From Verrucomicrobiota bacterium (GTDB taxonomy: Bacteria; Verrucomicrobiota; Verrucomicrobiia; Chthoniobacterales; SZAS-18), in NCBI GenBank assembly GCA_019241085.1, contig JAFAXH010000111.1, forward strand, positions 1 through 33,623: 33,623 bases of DNA. Direction: 5' to 3'. Made by a program: the position numbers and the translations under genes. Shown here in pieces: positions 9,037 through 16,993 of the stretch (position 1 is its first letter; each line of letters opens with the position of its first letter). The notes below the pieces were generated by a model. The model did no database searches, was not told the DNA's origin, and saw only the letters and a program-made list of their open reading frames with translations.

Positions 9037-9240
9037 ATTGAAGGAACGCACTTGTAATTCGCACTGGCGCAGGGCGCAAGTAATTTTGCGTGCCGCCGGG
9101 CAAATTTACAGCTTTGGGCGCGGTGCAATTCGGCCATCGACGCCACTCGGGTTCTGGTGTAAGCGGCGGAGCGCGGCGTGCGTGCGATTTGATCGGCGCG
9201 CGCAGCAGGTTTTAATCGATTCGTTGATCCCAAAAATTTC

Positions 9241-10506
9241 ATGAAAAAAATCGTCGTCGCTTATTCGGGCGGGCTGGACACCTCCGTCATTCTCACTTGG
9301 CTGAAGGAAACCTATGGCGCGGAAATGGTCGCGTTTTGCGCGGACATCGGGCAGGAGGAGGAACTCGATGGCTTGGAGGAAAAAGCGCTGCACACGGGCG
9401 CCAGCCGTTGCGTGATCGACGATCTCCAGGCGGAGTTCGCGCGCGATTTTATTTTTCCCATGATCCAGGCCGGGGCGATCTATGAAGGGCAGTATTTTCT
9501 CGGCACCAGCATCGCGCGGCCGCTCATCGCCAAACGCATGGTGGAAATCGCGCGCGCCGAGGGCGCCGACGCGGTGGCGCACGGTGCGACGGGCAAGGGC
9601 AACGACCAGGTGCGTTTTGAATTGACGGTCGCCGCGCTGGCGCCGGAGTTGGAGGTCATCGCGCCGTGGCGGCAGGAGCGTTATCGCGCGCAATTTCCCG
9701 GCCGGGCGGAGATGATCGCCTACGCGGAGGCCCACGGCGTGCCGGTGGCGGCGAGCGCGAAGAAGCCGTATTCGATGGACCGTAATCTTCTGCACATTTC
9801 GTTTGAAAGCGGCGTGCTCGAAGACCCGTGGCTCGACGCCAGCGCGCCGGAGCATCGCGGCATGTATAAATTGAGCGTCGCGCCGGAAGAAGCACCGGAC
9901 CAGCCGGAATACGTGCAGCTCCGCTTCGAGCGCGGCATTTGCGTGGGATTGAAAACGGATGCCGACGCCGATTACGCGACACTCGATCCGCTCGGCGTGA
10001 TGCTCGCGTTAAACCAGCTCGGCGGCCGGCACGGCGTGGGCCGGGTGGACATGGTGGAAAATCGCTTTGTCGGCATGAAGTCGCGCGGCGTGTATGAGAC
10101 GCCCGGCGGCGCGATTTTGCAGTTCGCCCACCGGCAGATGGAGTCGCTGACGATGGACCGCGAGGTGATGCACTTGCGCGACGCGTTGATCCCGCAATAC
10201 GCGACGCTCGTTTACAACGGTTTCTGGTTCGCGCCGGAGCGCGAGGCGTTGCAGGCGCTCGTGACCGAGTCGCAGAAAAACGTCACCGGCGAAGTGCGCG
10301 TGAAACTTTACAAAGGCAACGTCATCGCGGCCGGCCGGCGCAGCCCGGTAAGTTTGTATAATCCGCACATCGCCACGATGGAGGCGGACCCGACGCAGGC
10401 TTACAACCAGGATGACGCCAGCGGCTTCATCGCGCTGAACGCCTTGCGGCTGAAGGTGGCTGCGCGGGTGAGGCAGGAAGCAGCAGCGGCGGCGGCCGGC
10501 AGCTAG
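9241..10506 (+). CDS. argG: Argininosuccinate synthase
   Basis: A 421-residue full-length protein catalysing ATP-dependent joining of citrulline and aspartate, the penultimate step of arginine synthesis in the cytoplasm. The N-terminal PP-loop is [10 protein letters not shown] (residues 8-17). Further family sequences include [27 protein letters not shown] and [10 protein letters not shown]. It appears monocistronic, with a weak terminator-like hairpin just after the stop. Confidence 0.98.
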   Translation: MKKIVVAYSGGLDTSVILTWLKETYGAEMVAFCADIGQEEELDGLEEKALHTGASRCVIDDLQAEFARDFIFPMIQAGAIYEGQYFLGTSIARPLIAKRMVEIARAEGADAVAHGATGKGNDQVRFELTVAALAPELEVIAPWRQERYRAQFPGRAEMIAYAEAHGVPVAASAKKPYSMDRNLLHISFESGVLEDPWLDASAPEHRGMYKLSVAPEEAPDQPEYVQLRFERGICVGLKTDADADYATLDPLGVMLALNQLGGRHGVGRVDMVENRFVGMKSRGVYETPGGAILQFAHRQMESLTMDREVMHLRDALIPQYATLVYNGFWFAPEREALQALVTESQKNVTGEVRVKLYKGNVIAAGRRSPVSLYNPHIATMEADPTQAYNQDDASGFIALNALRLKVAARVRQEAAAAAAGS

Positions 10507-10508
10507 AC

Positions 10509-10536
10509 AGGCAATGGCAAAAACGATTGCCTTTTC
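10509..10536 (+). terminator. Possible intrinsic terminator after argG
   Basis: AGGCAAT (10509-10515) and ATTGCCT (10526-10532) form a 7-bp stem with a 10-base loop, followed by a short T run. It begins 3 bases after the argG stop and lies upstream of mscL. The stem is short and the T-tract brief, so the call is tentative. Confidence 0.45.
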
Positions 10537-10562
10537 CTAGAGTATTGAGAAAGGTGCGCGCG

Positions 10563-11027
10563 ATGAAAATCTTACAGGAATTCAAAACGTTCATTAACCG
10601 CGGCAGCGTCGTGGACCTGGCGGTCGGCGTCATCATCGGCGCGGCGTTTGGCAAGATCGTGACTTCCGTCGTCGAGGATCTGATCATGCCGCCCATCGGA
10701 CGTATTTTGGGTAACCTCGATTTCACCAATTTTTATCTGCCGCTGTCGGACAAAGTCCCCCGCGGGCTGGCCTTGGCGGAGGCCAAAAAACTTGGGCCGG
10801 TGCTGGCTTATGGCAATTTCCTCACCGTCACGCTGAGCTTTCTGATCGTGGCGTTCTGCATCTTTTTGATCGTGCAGGCGCTCAACAAAATGAAGCGTGC
10901 GGAAGCCGCCAAGCCGCAGGAGCCGGCTGCGCTGCCGCCCGACGTGGTGTTGTTGACGGAAATCCGCGATCTGCTGCGCGCCGAACGCAGCGGCGGCGGC
11001 AATCGCGGCAGTGTCGCCGGTCAATAA
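10563..11027 (+). CDS. mscL: Large-conductance mechanosensitive channel MscL
   Basis: A 154-residue protein with the family N-terminus [20 protein letters not shown], followed by a Gly/Ala-rich first transmembrane helix ([20 protein letters not shown]), a periplasmic loop, a second helix ([20 protein letters not shown]) and a C-terminal helix ending [11 protein letters not shown]. The pentameric channel releases solutes during hypo-osmotic shock. The ATG at 10563 matches the family N-terminus; the longer open frame from 10527 would include the terminator region. Its 3' end overlaps the convergent rhodanese gene by 7 bases. Confidence 0.97.
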   Translation: MKILQEFKTFINRGSVVDLAVGVIIGAAFGKIVTSVVEDLIMPPIGRILGNLDFTNFYLPLSDKVPRGLALAEAKKLGPVLAYGNFLTVTLSFLIVAFCIFLIVQALNKMKRAEAAKPQEPAALPPDVVLLTEIRDLLRAERSGGGNRGSVAGQ

Positions 11028-11374
11028 CGCGGCATCGTGGGATCGATTTCCAGCGACCAGCGGTCGATGCCGCCGGCGAGGCTGCGGGCGCCACGATAGC
11101 CGAGTTGCCGCAGGATGTGCGCGGCGCGGGCTGAGCGCATGCCGTGATGGCAATACACGAGCAGCGGCGCGTCGGTGGGTTCGCCCAGGCGCGTGCGAGC
11201 CTCGCTCGGCAGCGTGCTCAGCGGGAGGAGTTCCGCGCCGGGCAGGCGGTTGAAGGCAAACTCCTCCGGGTCGCGGCAATCGATCACGCGCAGAGCCGCG
11301 CCCGCATCGTCCAGCCAGCGCCGGGCTTCCTGCGCGCTGATCTCCAGCGGCGGCGAGGTGGCTGCCTCGTCCAT
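11021..11374 (-). CDS. Single-domain rhodanese-like protein
   Basis: A 117-residue single rhodanese domain. [18 protein letters not shown] is the family's first signature and [15 protein letters not shown] contains the active-site loop with its catalytic Cys. Such proteins transfer sulfane sulfur to acceptors such as cyanide or thiols; the physiological acceptor is unknown. It lies in tandem with the L,D-transpeptidase gene, 37 bases downstream of it. Confidence 0.92.
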   Translation of the reverse strand: MDEAATSPPLEISAQEARRWLDDAGAALRVIDCRDPEEFAFNRLPGAELLPLSTLPSEARTRLGEPTDAPLLVYCHHGMRSARAAHILRQLGYRGARSLAGGIDRWSLEIDPTMPRY

Positions 11375-11411
11375 GTCTTGGCCCCGGGGAAGAGCGTTGC
11401 CGCGCTGCTGC

Positions 11412-12032
11412 TCAGCGCACGATGCTCACTGGCGTGCCGGTGCTGGCATGATTGAAAAAATTCTCCGCCATGAACTCTGGCATGCGGATGCAGCCGTGGC
11501 TGGCGGGCACGCCCGGCAGATAACCGGCGTGCATGCCGACACCGCCGTGAACGCGCAGGAAATACGGCATCGACGCGCCAAGAAACACCGTGCCCGGCGG
11601 CTGGGGCGTCTTGCCAGCCTCGGCGTCTTTCACGACCACCTGCTGGGTCGCCGGATCGACGTAGTCGCCATACAGGCTGGAGCGGTGATCCTTGTCCTTT
11701 TGGATGACTTTGAAATTCCCCGGCGGCGTGTTGTAACCCTCGCGTCCGGTCGAGACTTGCGAGACGCCGACGAGCGTGTCGCCTTTATAAAAATACGCCC
11801 GCTGCTCGCTGAGATGCACTTCGATGGAGGGGCTGCCCGACACGTTGTCGCCGTCCCAGTAGGAGACCGCGTCCGCCGCCGCGCGCTGGCTGGCGTTGGA
11901 ATTGGCGCGGTCGGAGTAAAGATAGCGCATGTCGCGCGAGCCTAGGCGCGGATCATTGGAAGAACAGGCAGAGAGCGCCAGGGCGGAGAGCGCCAGGCTG
12001 GCGAGCGCGAAGATGGAAATGGTGCTAGGCAT
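11412..12032 (-). CDS. L,D-transpeptidase (YkuD) lipoprotein
   Basis: A 206-residue protein with a lipoprotein signal (hydrophobic stretch then lipobox LSAC near residue 22) and a YkuD catalytic domain: YNTPPGNFKV, the conserved His in VHGGVGMHAGYL, and SHGCIRMP with the catalytic Cys. These enzymes make 3-3 peptidoglycan cross-links or attach lipoproteins. The ATG at 12032 is preferred to one nine codons upstream because it places the signal peptide normally. It is divergent from the FmdB-like gene across 255 bases with no other gene. Confidence 0.93.
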   Translation of the reverse strand: MPSTISIFALASLALSALALSACSSNDPRLGSRDMRYLYSDRANSNASQRAAADAVSYWDGDNVSGSPSIEVHLSEQRAYFYKGDTLVGVSQVSTGREGYNTPPGNFKVIQKDKDHRSSLYGDYVDPATQQVVVKDAEAGKTPQPPGTVFLGASMPYFLRVHGGVGMHAGYLPGVPASHGCIRMPEFMAENFFNHASTGTPVSIVR

Positions 12033-12287
12033 GAATGAAATGGAAAGAGATCTGTGCAAGTCGCGACCGCTGGCGGATGGGCATGAGCGTGGCTACTAAT
12101 GTCACCATCGCCCGGCGCGTCAACCGCGCAATTCCGCCTTTGCCCGCACCCGCCGGCTCTGCTATGAAATGGAACAGCAGCGGGAGCAGGTGGCGCGCCG
12201 GCCGCCGGGGCTGCCGCGCCGGCTTTCCGCGCCTTCGCCAATAACGGCCGGCGCCCGCAATTTTTTCGTTTCCTTTTTCCGACACTC

Positions 12288-12719
12288 ATGCCGACCTACG
12301 AATACCGCTGTCAGAAATGTCACAAAACCTTTGAAGCCGTGCAGTCGATGAAAGACCCGCGCTTCACCATCTGCCCGGAAGCCCTCTGCCAGCAAGAAGG
12401 TGGCGGCTGGGGCCAGGGCGAAGTCACCCGCTTGCTCGGCACGGGCGCGGGGCTGATTTTCAAAGGCTCCGGTTTCTACATCACCGACTACCGCAGCGAG
12501 AGCTACAAGCAGGGCGCCAAACAGGAATCCGGGAGCACCGCCACCGGGGGCGGTGAGAAAAAATCCGGCGGCGGCGAAGGCGGTGGCAAGGAAACCAAAA
12601 GCGCGCCAGCCGCGAGTGGCGGCAGCGGCGCCGCCAGCGGCGGTGGTGCGTCTCCTGCTCCCAGTAGCTCCTCAGCCGCCCCGCCGCCGTCGTCGTCGCC
12701 CTCGAAGCCGGCGACTTAG
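12288..12719 (+). CDS. FmdB-family zinc-ribbon protein
   Basis: A 143-residue protein starting MPTYEYRCQKCHKTFE, the classic FmdB N-terminus, with C8/C11 and C29/C34 likely binding one zinc. Residues 35-70 end in FKGSGFYITDYRS, also family-typical. The last 60 residues are Gly/Ser/Ala-rich and low-complexity, a common tail in this family. FmdB proteins were first proposed as regulators, but the role is not established. Confidence 0.9.
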   Translation: MPTYEYRCQKCHKTFEAVQSMKDPRFTICPEALCQQEGGGWGQGEVTRLLGTGAGLIFKGSGFYITDYRSESYKQGAKQESGSTATGGGEKKSGGGEGGGKETKSAPAASGGSGAASGGGASPAPSSSSAAPPPSSSPSKPAT

Positions 12720-12811
12720 CGTTGCCGTGGTGCAGAGTTATTGATAAAAAAATCTTTCGTCCCAGCCTCTCCGCCGGCCAGCCGTTCCACCGTCAACCGA
12801 ATCTCGCCACC

Positions 12812-13609
12812 ATGCCCGCCCGCCCGTCCACCGCCGCGCCGACTTTGCTCTGTCGTGAGTGCAAATTCGAGAATGAACCCGAGCGCGTGTATTGTCACAA
12901 CTGCGGCGCCAAGCTCGACCGCAGCCTGCTCCCGCCCGAGGCGTTGCCCGGCCGGCGCGATCCGGCGAAGATGCAGCGGCAGGTGCAAAAGCTCCTGCGG
13001 CCCTCGCGGTTTCAGCCGTGGGCGATCTTGAAAAAATTGCTGTTCAGCCTCGGGTTTGCCGCCCTCGTCGCCTGCCTCGTGCTCGCCGCGCGCGCGCCGC
13101 TCAACATCCCCGACCTCAAGCCGGAGCAGATCGACAACGCCCGGACGATTGACGCCGAGCTGCAGACGCTGGCGGACTCCCGCTCGGGCCGCGCGGTGGC
13201 CTACACGGAGAACGATGTGAATGCTTATTTGAAGAGCAGCATTCATCCGAAAAAGGGCCAGGACACCGTGTTGAGCGCGAAATTCGAGCAGCTTTTCGTG
13301 CATTTCCTCGACGGCAACGTTTGCGATTTTACCGAGCAATTGTCGCTCTTCGGCTACCGGCTGTATGTGGGCGTGGAACACCGGGTCACCATCGCAGGCG
13401 GCAAACTCCAGGCCACGCCGGTCGGCGGTCATCTCGGACGGCTGCGGCTGCCTGCGATCCTGATGAAAGGGCTGGACGCGCTCTTCGAGCCGGCTTGGAC
13501 TGCGGAAAAGAGTGACAAAAATCTCGTGGAACGCCTGGGCGCGATCAGCTTCCAAAAAGGCCGGGTGCAACTCGGCGGCGTCCCGCCTGCGCCAGCGACC
13601 GCGCCGTGA
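12812..13609 (+). CDS. Zinc-ribbon, single-TM protein of unknown function
   Basis: A 265-residue protein. Residues 13-36 form a zinc ribbon (LLCRECKFEN, then YCHNCGAKLD: two CxxC pairs). A helix near 75-98 (LLFSLGFAALVACLVLAARA) anchors it, and about 160 residues follow outside the membrane. The body (YTENDVNAYLKSSI, RVTIAGGKLQATPVGGHLGR) suggests a beta-rich domain. I do not recognise the family. The ATG at 12812 fits best; the open frame extends upstream without protein-like sequence. Confidence 0.75.
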   Translation: MPARPSTAAPTLLCRECKFENEPERVYCHNCGAKLDRSLLPPEALPGRRDPAKMQRQVQKLLRPSRFQPWAILKKLLFSLGFAALVACLVLAARAPLNIPDLKPEQIDNARTIDAELQTLADSRSGRAVAYTENDVNAYLKSSIHPKKGQDTVLSAKFEQLFVHFLDGNVCDFTEQLSLFGYRLYVGVEHRVTIAGGKLQATPVGGHLGRLRLPAILMKGLDALFEPAWTAEKSDKNLVERLGAISFQKGRVQLGGVPPAPATAP

Positions 13610-13652
13610 TCGACCAGCCAGCAGGCGACGGCGCGGCATTTTTTTAAATTTT

Positions 13653-15173
13653 GTGGTTTCCGCCATTCATCGCGGCCATGTCCAGACGGCGGCGTTCTGG
13701 TTCGGCGGTCTGGCGGCGGCGGCGTTGACTTTGGGCTTCAGCCACTCGCCGCCCGCCCGTGCGCAGGCCCAGCCGCCGGGGCGGAGCGTGAGCACTTCGC
13801 GGCAATTTGTCATCTACGCGCCGGACGCCCGGGGACGGGTCGCGGTGGGGCAATTTGCCGACGAAACCCGCAGCGCGCTGTTGCAGGTGCTCGGGTTGCC
13901 GGACAAATGGGAGCTGCCCATCGTGCTCAATCTCGTCCGGCCGTCACCCGGTCTGCCGGACTCGGTGCCTGCCAGCCGGCTCGCGCTGGCGCAAACGGGC
14001 ACGGGGTTAAAAATCCAACTCGATTTGCGGCTCAACTCGGACGGCGACAATGACGAGAGTGAAGGCGGCAGCAGCGGTGAGAGCGATCCGGTGCGTCCGC
14101 GGGACGAAATTGTGCGCGCGCTCTTGCTGGAGATCGCCTACCGCGAGCGGCCGGAACTACCCGCCGGCCGGGCCTTTCAGCAGCCGCCGGCCTGGCTGGT
14201 GGAAGGCTGTGCGGCGGCAGTGGAAAATCAGCGCTCCGACGAAGGCCGCCTCCTGCCGGCCGGCGTGGACCCGGCGCTGCTGGTGAGCATGACGGTGACT
14301 CCGGCCGCGGGCAGCTCGGAGCCGGCACTGGCGATCGAGCCATTTCTGAGCAAAGACCCGCACGGGCTGGACTCGGCCTCGCGCGTGCTCTACCGGGCGT
14401 GCGCGTTTGGGTTGGTGCGGATGCTGACCCAGGAGTTGCCCGAGGGCCGGGCTGGGCTGCTGGCTTTTTTGCGCGCGCTGCCGGCGGCGCAGGGCGAGGG
14501 GCAAACGAATTTCGCCGCCTTGCGCTGGCATTTCCCACAGTTGGGCGATACGCCGGCGGATTTGCAACGCTGGTGGGCGCTGACGCTCGCGCACTTGTCG
14601 GTCGCCGACAGCGCCGTGCGCATCCTCGATGTCGAGGAGACCGAGCGCCGGTTGGGGGCGTTGCTCAACGTGACGGTGCGGCCGGAGGAAAAAACGGCGG
14701 CGAAAAAGGGCGAGCCGGCGACGGCGGGCAAGGTGTATGCGCTGATGGACTTCGAGAAATTTCTGAGCGCCGGGTCGGGTCGTGCAAAAGAAAACACCGC
14801 GCGGCTGGCGGCGACGCGCACCGGCATGCTGCTGCTCGGCGCGCGGGCGCACCCTTACTATCGGCCGATCATCGCCGAGTATGCCGCCGTCGTCACAGCG
14901 CTGAGTCATGGCCAATTTCAACACGTCGCCGACCGTCTGCGCACGCTGGCCGCGGCGCGGGCGGAGGTGCGCACGCGCCGGGAAGCGGTGGCCGATTATT
15001 TGAACTGGTTTGAGGCGACGCAGCTCAACACGCCCAGCGGCGCCTTCGAGCCATATTTCCAAGCCAGCCGGCGGGCGGAAACTCTCGCGCCGCGCGAGCG
15101 GCGGACCGATACGATCTCGACTTATCTCGACGGAATGGAGTTGGAATTCGGCGGCGCCGCGGCGGCGCGTTGA
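13653..15173 (+). CDS. Exported protein resembling a degenerate MA-like metalloprotease
   Basis: A 506-residue protein from a GTG start, chosen because it gives a signal peptide (AFWFGGLAAAALTLGFS...ARAQA); the open frame further upstream overlaps the previous gene. The order FVIYAPD, then IVRALLLEIAYRERP, then PAWLVEGCAAAVENQ resembles MA/gluzincin-like peptidase domains, in which an HExxH helix precedes a WLxEG motif. Here LLLEIAYR stands where HExxH would be, so zinc catalysis is unlikely. The C-terminal half is helical and unidentified. The 3' end overlaps the convergent TPR gene by 52 bases. Confidence 0.7.
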   Translation: MVSAIHRGHVQTAAFWFGGLAAAALTLGFSHSPPARAQAQPPGRSVSTSRQFVIYAPDARGRVAVGQFADETRSALLQVLGLPDKWELPIVLNLVRPSPGLPDSVPASRLALAQTGTGLKIQLDLRLNSDGDNDESEGGSSGESDPVRPRDEIVRALLLEIAYRERPELPAGRAFQQPPAWLVEGCAAAVENQRSDEGRLLPAGVDPALLVSMTVTPAAGSSEPALAIEPFLSKDPHGLDSASRVLYRACAFGLVRMLTQELPEGRAGLLAFLRALPAAQGEGQTNFAALRWHFPQLGDTPADLQRWWALTLAHLSVADSAVRILDVEETERRLGALLNVTVRPEEKTAAKKGEPATAGKVYALMDFEKFLSAGSGRAKENTARLAATRTGMLLLGARAHPYYRPIIAEYAAVVTALSHGQFQHVADRLRTLAAARAEVRTRREAVADYLNWFEATQLNTPSGAFEPYFQASRRAETLAPRERRTDTISTYLDGMELEFGGAAAAR

Positions 15174-16117
15174 TCCGGCGGAGGAGGCGGCGTGGCCACG
15201 TTGTTCGGGTGGTCGCGTTCCAGCTTTTCGATCTGGCGCAGGAGTTGGATTTTCAACGGCTCAAAACGCGGGTCGCGCAGACGGGCGAGAAACTCGCGGG
15301 CTGCGGCGGGCCGTCGCTGGCGCAGGCTCACGCGGGCGAGATGGCTGTTGGCAAAATCCGTTTCTTCCGCCGGTTCGAGAGCGAGAACATTCTGCCAGGC
15401 GAGCAACGCGTGGTCCCAATCCGGAACCGCCAGGAGATAAAAGGTTTCCGCGTAGGCGCGGGCGTATTCGGCATTGGCGGGCGCATGCTGCGCGGCGAGG
15501 AGAAATTCGGCCAGCGCCTCGTGGAGCGTGCGTTCGGCGGTGGCTGCATCCGACGATGCCGCGCTCTCGCCGGCGGGCGCTGACGTGGCGCCCTCGCGGC
15601 GAAACAGGCTGAGCAACGTGCCGAGCGCATGGTGCAGCCGGGCGTCGTCGGGCCGGGCGGCCACGGCACGGCGCATGGTCGCAACGGCTTCGGACACGCG
15701 GCCAAGGCGCAGAAGCGCATCGACGAGCGCCTCGGCGCTCACGGCATCGGTGGGCGCCAGGGCGAGAGCGCGTTGCCAGCAGGGCAGCGCCCCCTGGGTC
15801 TGGCCGAGGGCGGCGAGGGCGTTGCCGCAGGCACGCTGCACTTCCGGCTGGTCGGGGAAACGCGCGGCCAGGTCGCGGTAGCGGTCGGCGAAACTGGCAG
15901 GCGATTCCTTGCCTTGGTCTGCTGCGGCGGCTTCCAGGCGATGAATTTCTTCCAATGCCTGCGCCCACGCTGGCGGCGGCGAATCCGCGGATTTGGCGAT
16001 GGTTGGCTGGAGCCAGGCCGCGGCGACGAGCAGATGGCACAGAACCGTTGTGCGCCGCCAGCGTTGCGCCCGTCTGCCGACGCAGGGTTGACAAAACTGG
16101 GACCGAAGAGTATTCAT
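15122..16117 (-). CDS. Exported TPR-repeat protein
   Basis: A 331-residue protein with a hydrophobic export segment (TTVLCHLLVAAAWLQPTIA) and several tetratricopeptide repeats (RACGNALAALGQTQGALPCW, LVDALLRLGRVSEAVATMRR, LHHALGTLLSLFRREG, ETFYLLAVPDWDHALLAW). It ends in a Pro/Ala/Asn-rich tail. TPRs mediate protein contacts; the partner is unknown. The ATG at 16117 is chosen because the open frame continues far upstream only as antisense of the M16 gene. It is divergent from the small membrane-protein gene at 16160. Confidence 0.8.
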   Translation of the reverse strand: MNTLRSQFCQPCVGRRAQRWRRTTVLCHLLVAAAWLQPTIAKSADSPPPAWAQALEEIHRLEAAAADQGKESPASFADRYRDLAARFPDQPEVQRACGNALAALGQTQGALPCWQRALALAPTDAVSAEALVDALLRLGRVSEAVATMRRAVAARPDDARLHHALGTLLSLFRREGATSAPAGESAASSDAATAERTLHEALAEFLLAAQHAPANAEYARAYAETFYLLAVPDWDHALLAWQNVLALEPAEETDFANSHLARVSLRQRRPAAAREFLARLRDPRFEPLKIQLLRQIEKLERDHPNNVATPPPPPDQRAAAAPPNSNSIPSR

Positions 16118-16159
16118 CCCGCCAAGCGCAATCTCGACGGAGCGAGCCGGCCTTTCAAG

Positions 16160-16315
16160 ATGTTTGCCCTGACTGCACGTGAACAAACTCTGCTCGCCGT
16201 CCTGCTGGCGGCTGCGGTGCTCGGCGCGGCGGTGAAGCACTGGCGGGATGCGCGTCGCGAAGGGCGGCCCGCGACTGCCGCCGGAGCGGCCACTGCGGCG
16301 GTGATCGAGCGTTGA
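16160..16315 (+). CDS. Small single-pass membrane protein
   Basis: A 51-residue protein: a short N-terminus MFALTAREQ, one transmembrane helix (TLLAVLLAAAVLGAAVKHW), then a basic stretch RDARREGR and an Ala-rich tail. Composition and frame position support a real gene, but I cannot name a function. It starts 42 bases from the divergent TPR gene. Confidence 0.6.
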   Translation: MFALTAREQTLLAVLLAAAVLGAAVKHWRDARREGRPATAAGAATAAVIER

Positions 16316-16405
16316 CATCGCCCGTGCGGCGAGCGGAACGCTGGACAAAACGGGCAGGTATGGATTATGCGAGAGTATCAGCCCGAGTGGTGAGCAGGTG
16401 AATTC

Positions 16406-16927
16406 ATGCAGAAGCCCGATTTTTCCGATTGTCTTGATGAGATTGTGGCGCGTGACCCGCGCTATGACAAAGACGCCTACCTTTTCGTGCGCGAGGCGCT
16501 CGATCACACGCTGAAACTCCAGTGCGCCGCCCGGTCGATCCGGCGCAACAGCAGCGGTAGCAGCGCCGCTGTCGGCCGGCGGGGAACCTCGACGGCGGAA
16601 CCGATGGATCAACACGTCACTGGCGAGCAATTGCTCGACGGCGCGCGGCAGTTCGCACTGGAGCAATGGGGGCCGATGGCGGGCACGGTGCTGGCCGCGT
16701 GGGGCATTCAGGCCACGGCGGACATCGGCGCGATTGTGTTCAACCTGATCGCCGCCCGCGTCTTCGGCAAGAACGAGCAGGATTCGCTGGCGGATTTCGA
16801 GAACGTGTTCGATTTCCACGACGCCTTTGCGCGGCCCTTTCTGCCGCGGCGGCTTGCCGGCGAGCCGGCGGAGTCGGCTGCGGGTCCAGACGCGCTGGGA
16901 ACCCCGCCGTCCACGGCATCCGCGTGA
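16406..16927 (+). CDS. Minf_1886-type protein (Planctomycetes/Verrucomicrobia-restricted family)
   Basis: A 173-residue protein. The N-terminal ARDPRYDKDAYLFVREALDH and the central HVTGEQLLDGARQFALEQWG, then GIQATADIGAIVFNLI and GKNEQDSLADFENVFDF are what I recall of the lineage-restricted Minf_1886 family. It is soluble with no catalytic motif I can see. A low-complexity insert (about residues 44-66) separates the two conserved parts. The role is unknown; its main value here is as a taxonomic marker. Confidence 0.8.
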   Translation: MQKPDFSDCLDEIVARDPRYDKDAYLFVREALDHTLKLQCAARSIRRNSSGSSAAVGRRGTSTAEPMDQHVTGEQLLDGARQFALEQWGPMAGTVLAAWGIQATADIGAIVFNLIAARVFGKNEQDSLADFENVFDFHDAFARPFLPRRLAGEPAESAAGPDALGTPPSTASA

Positions 16928-16993
16928 CCGGCCGGCTGCGTGCGGGGAGGCGGCTTCCGTGCTAGATTTTGTCTCTTCCCGCCACTTTCCCAA

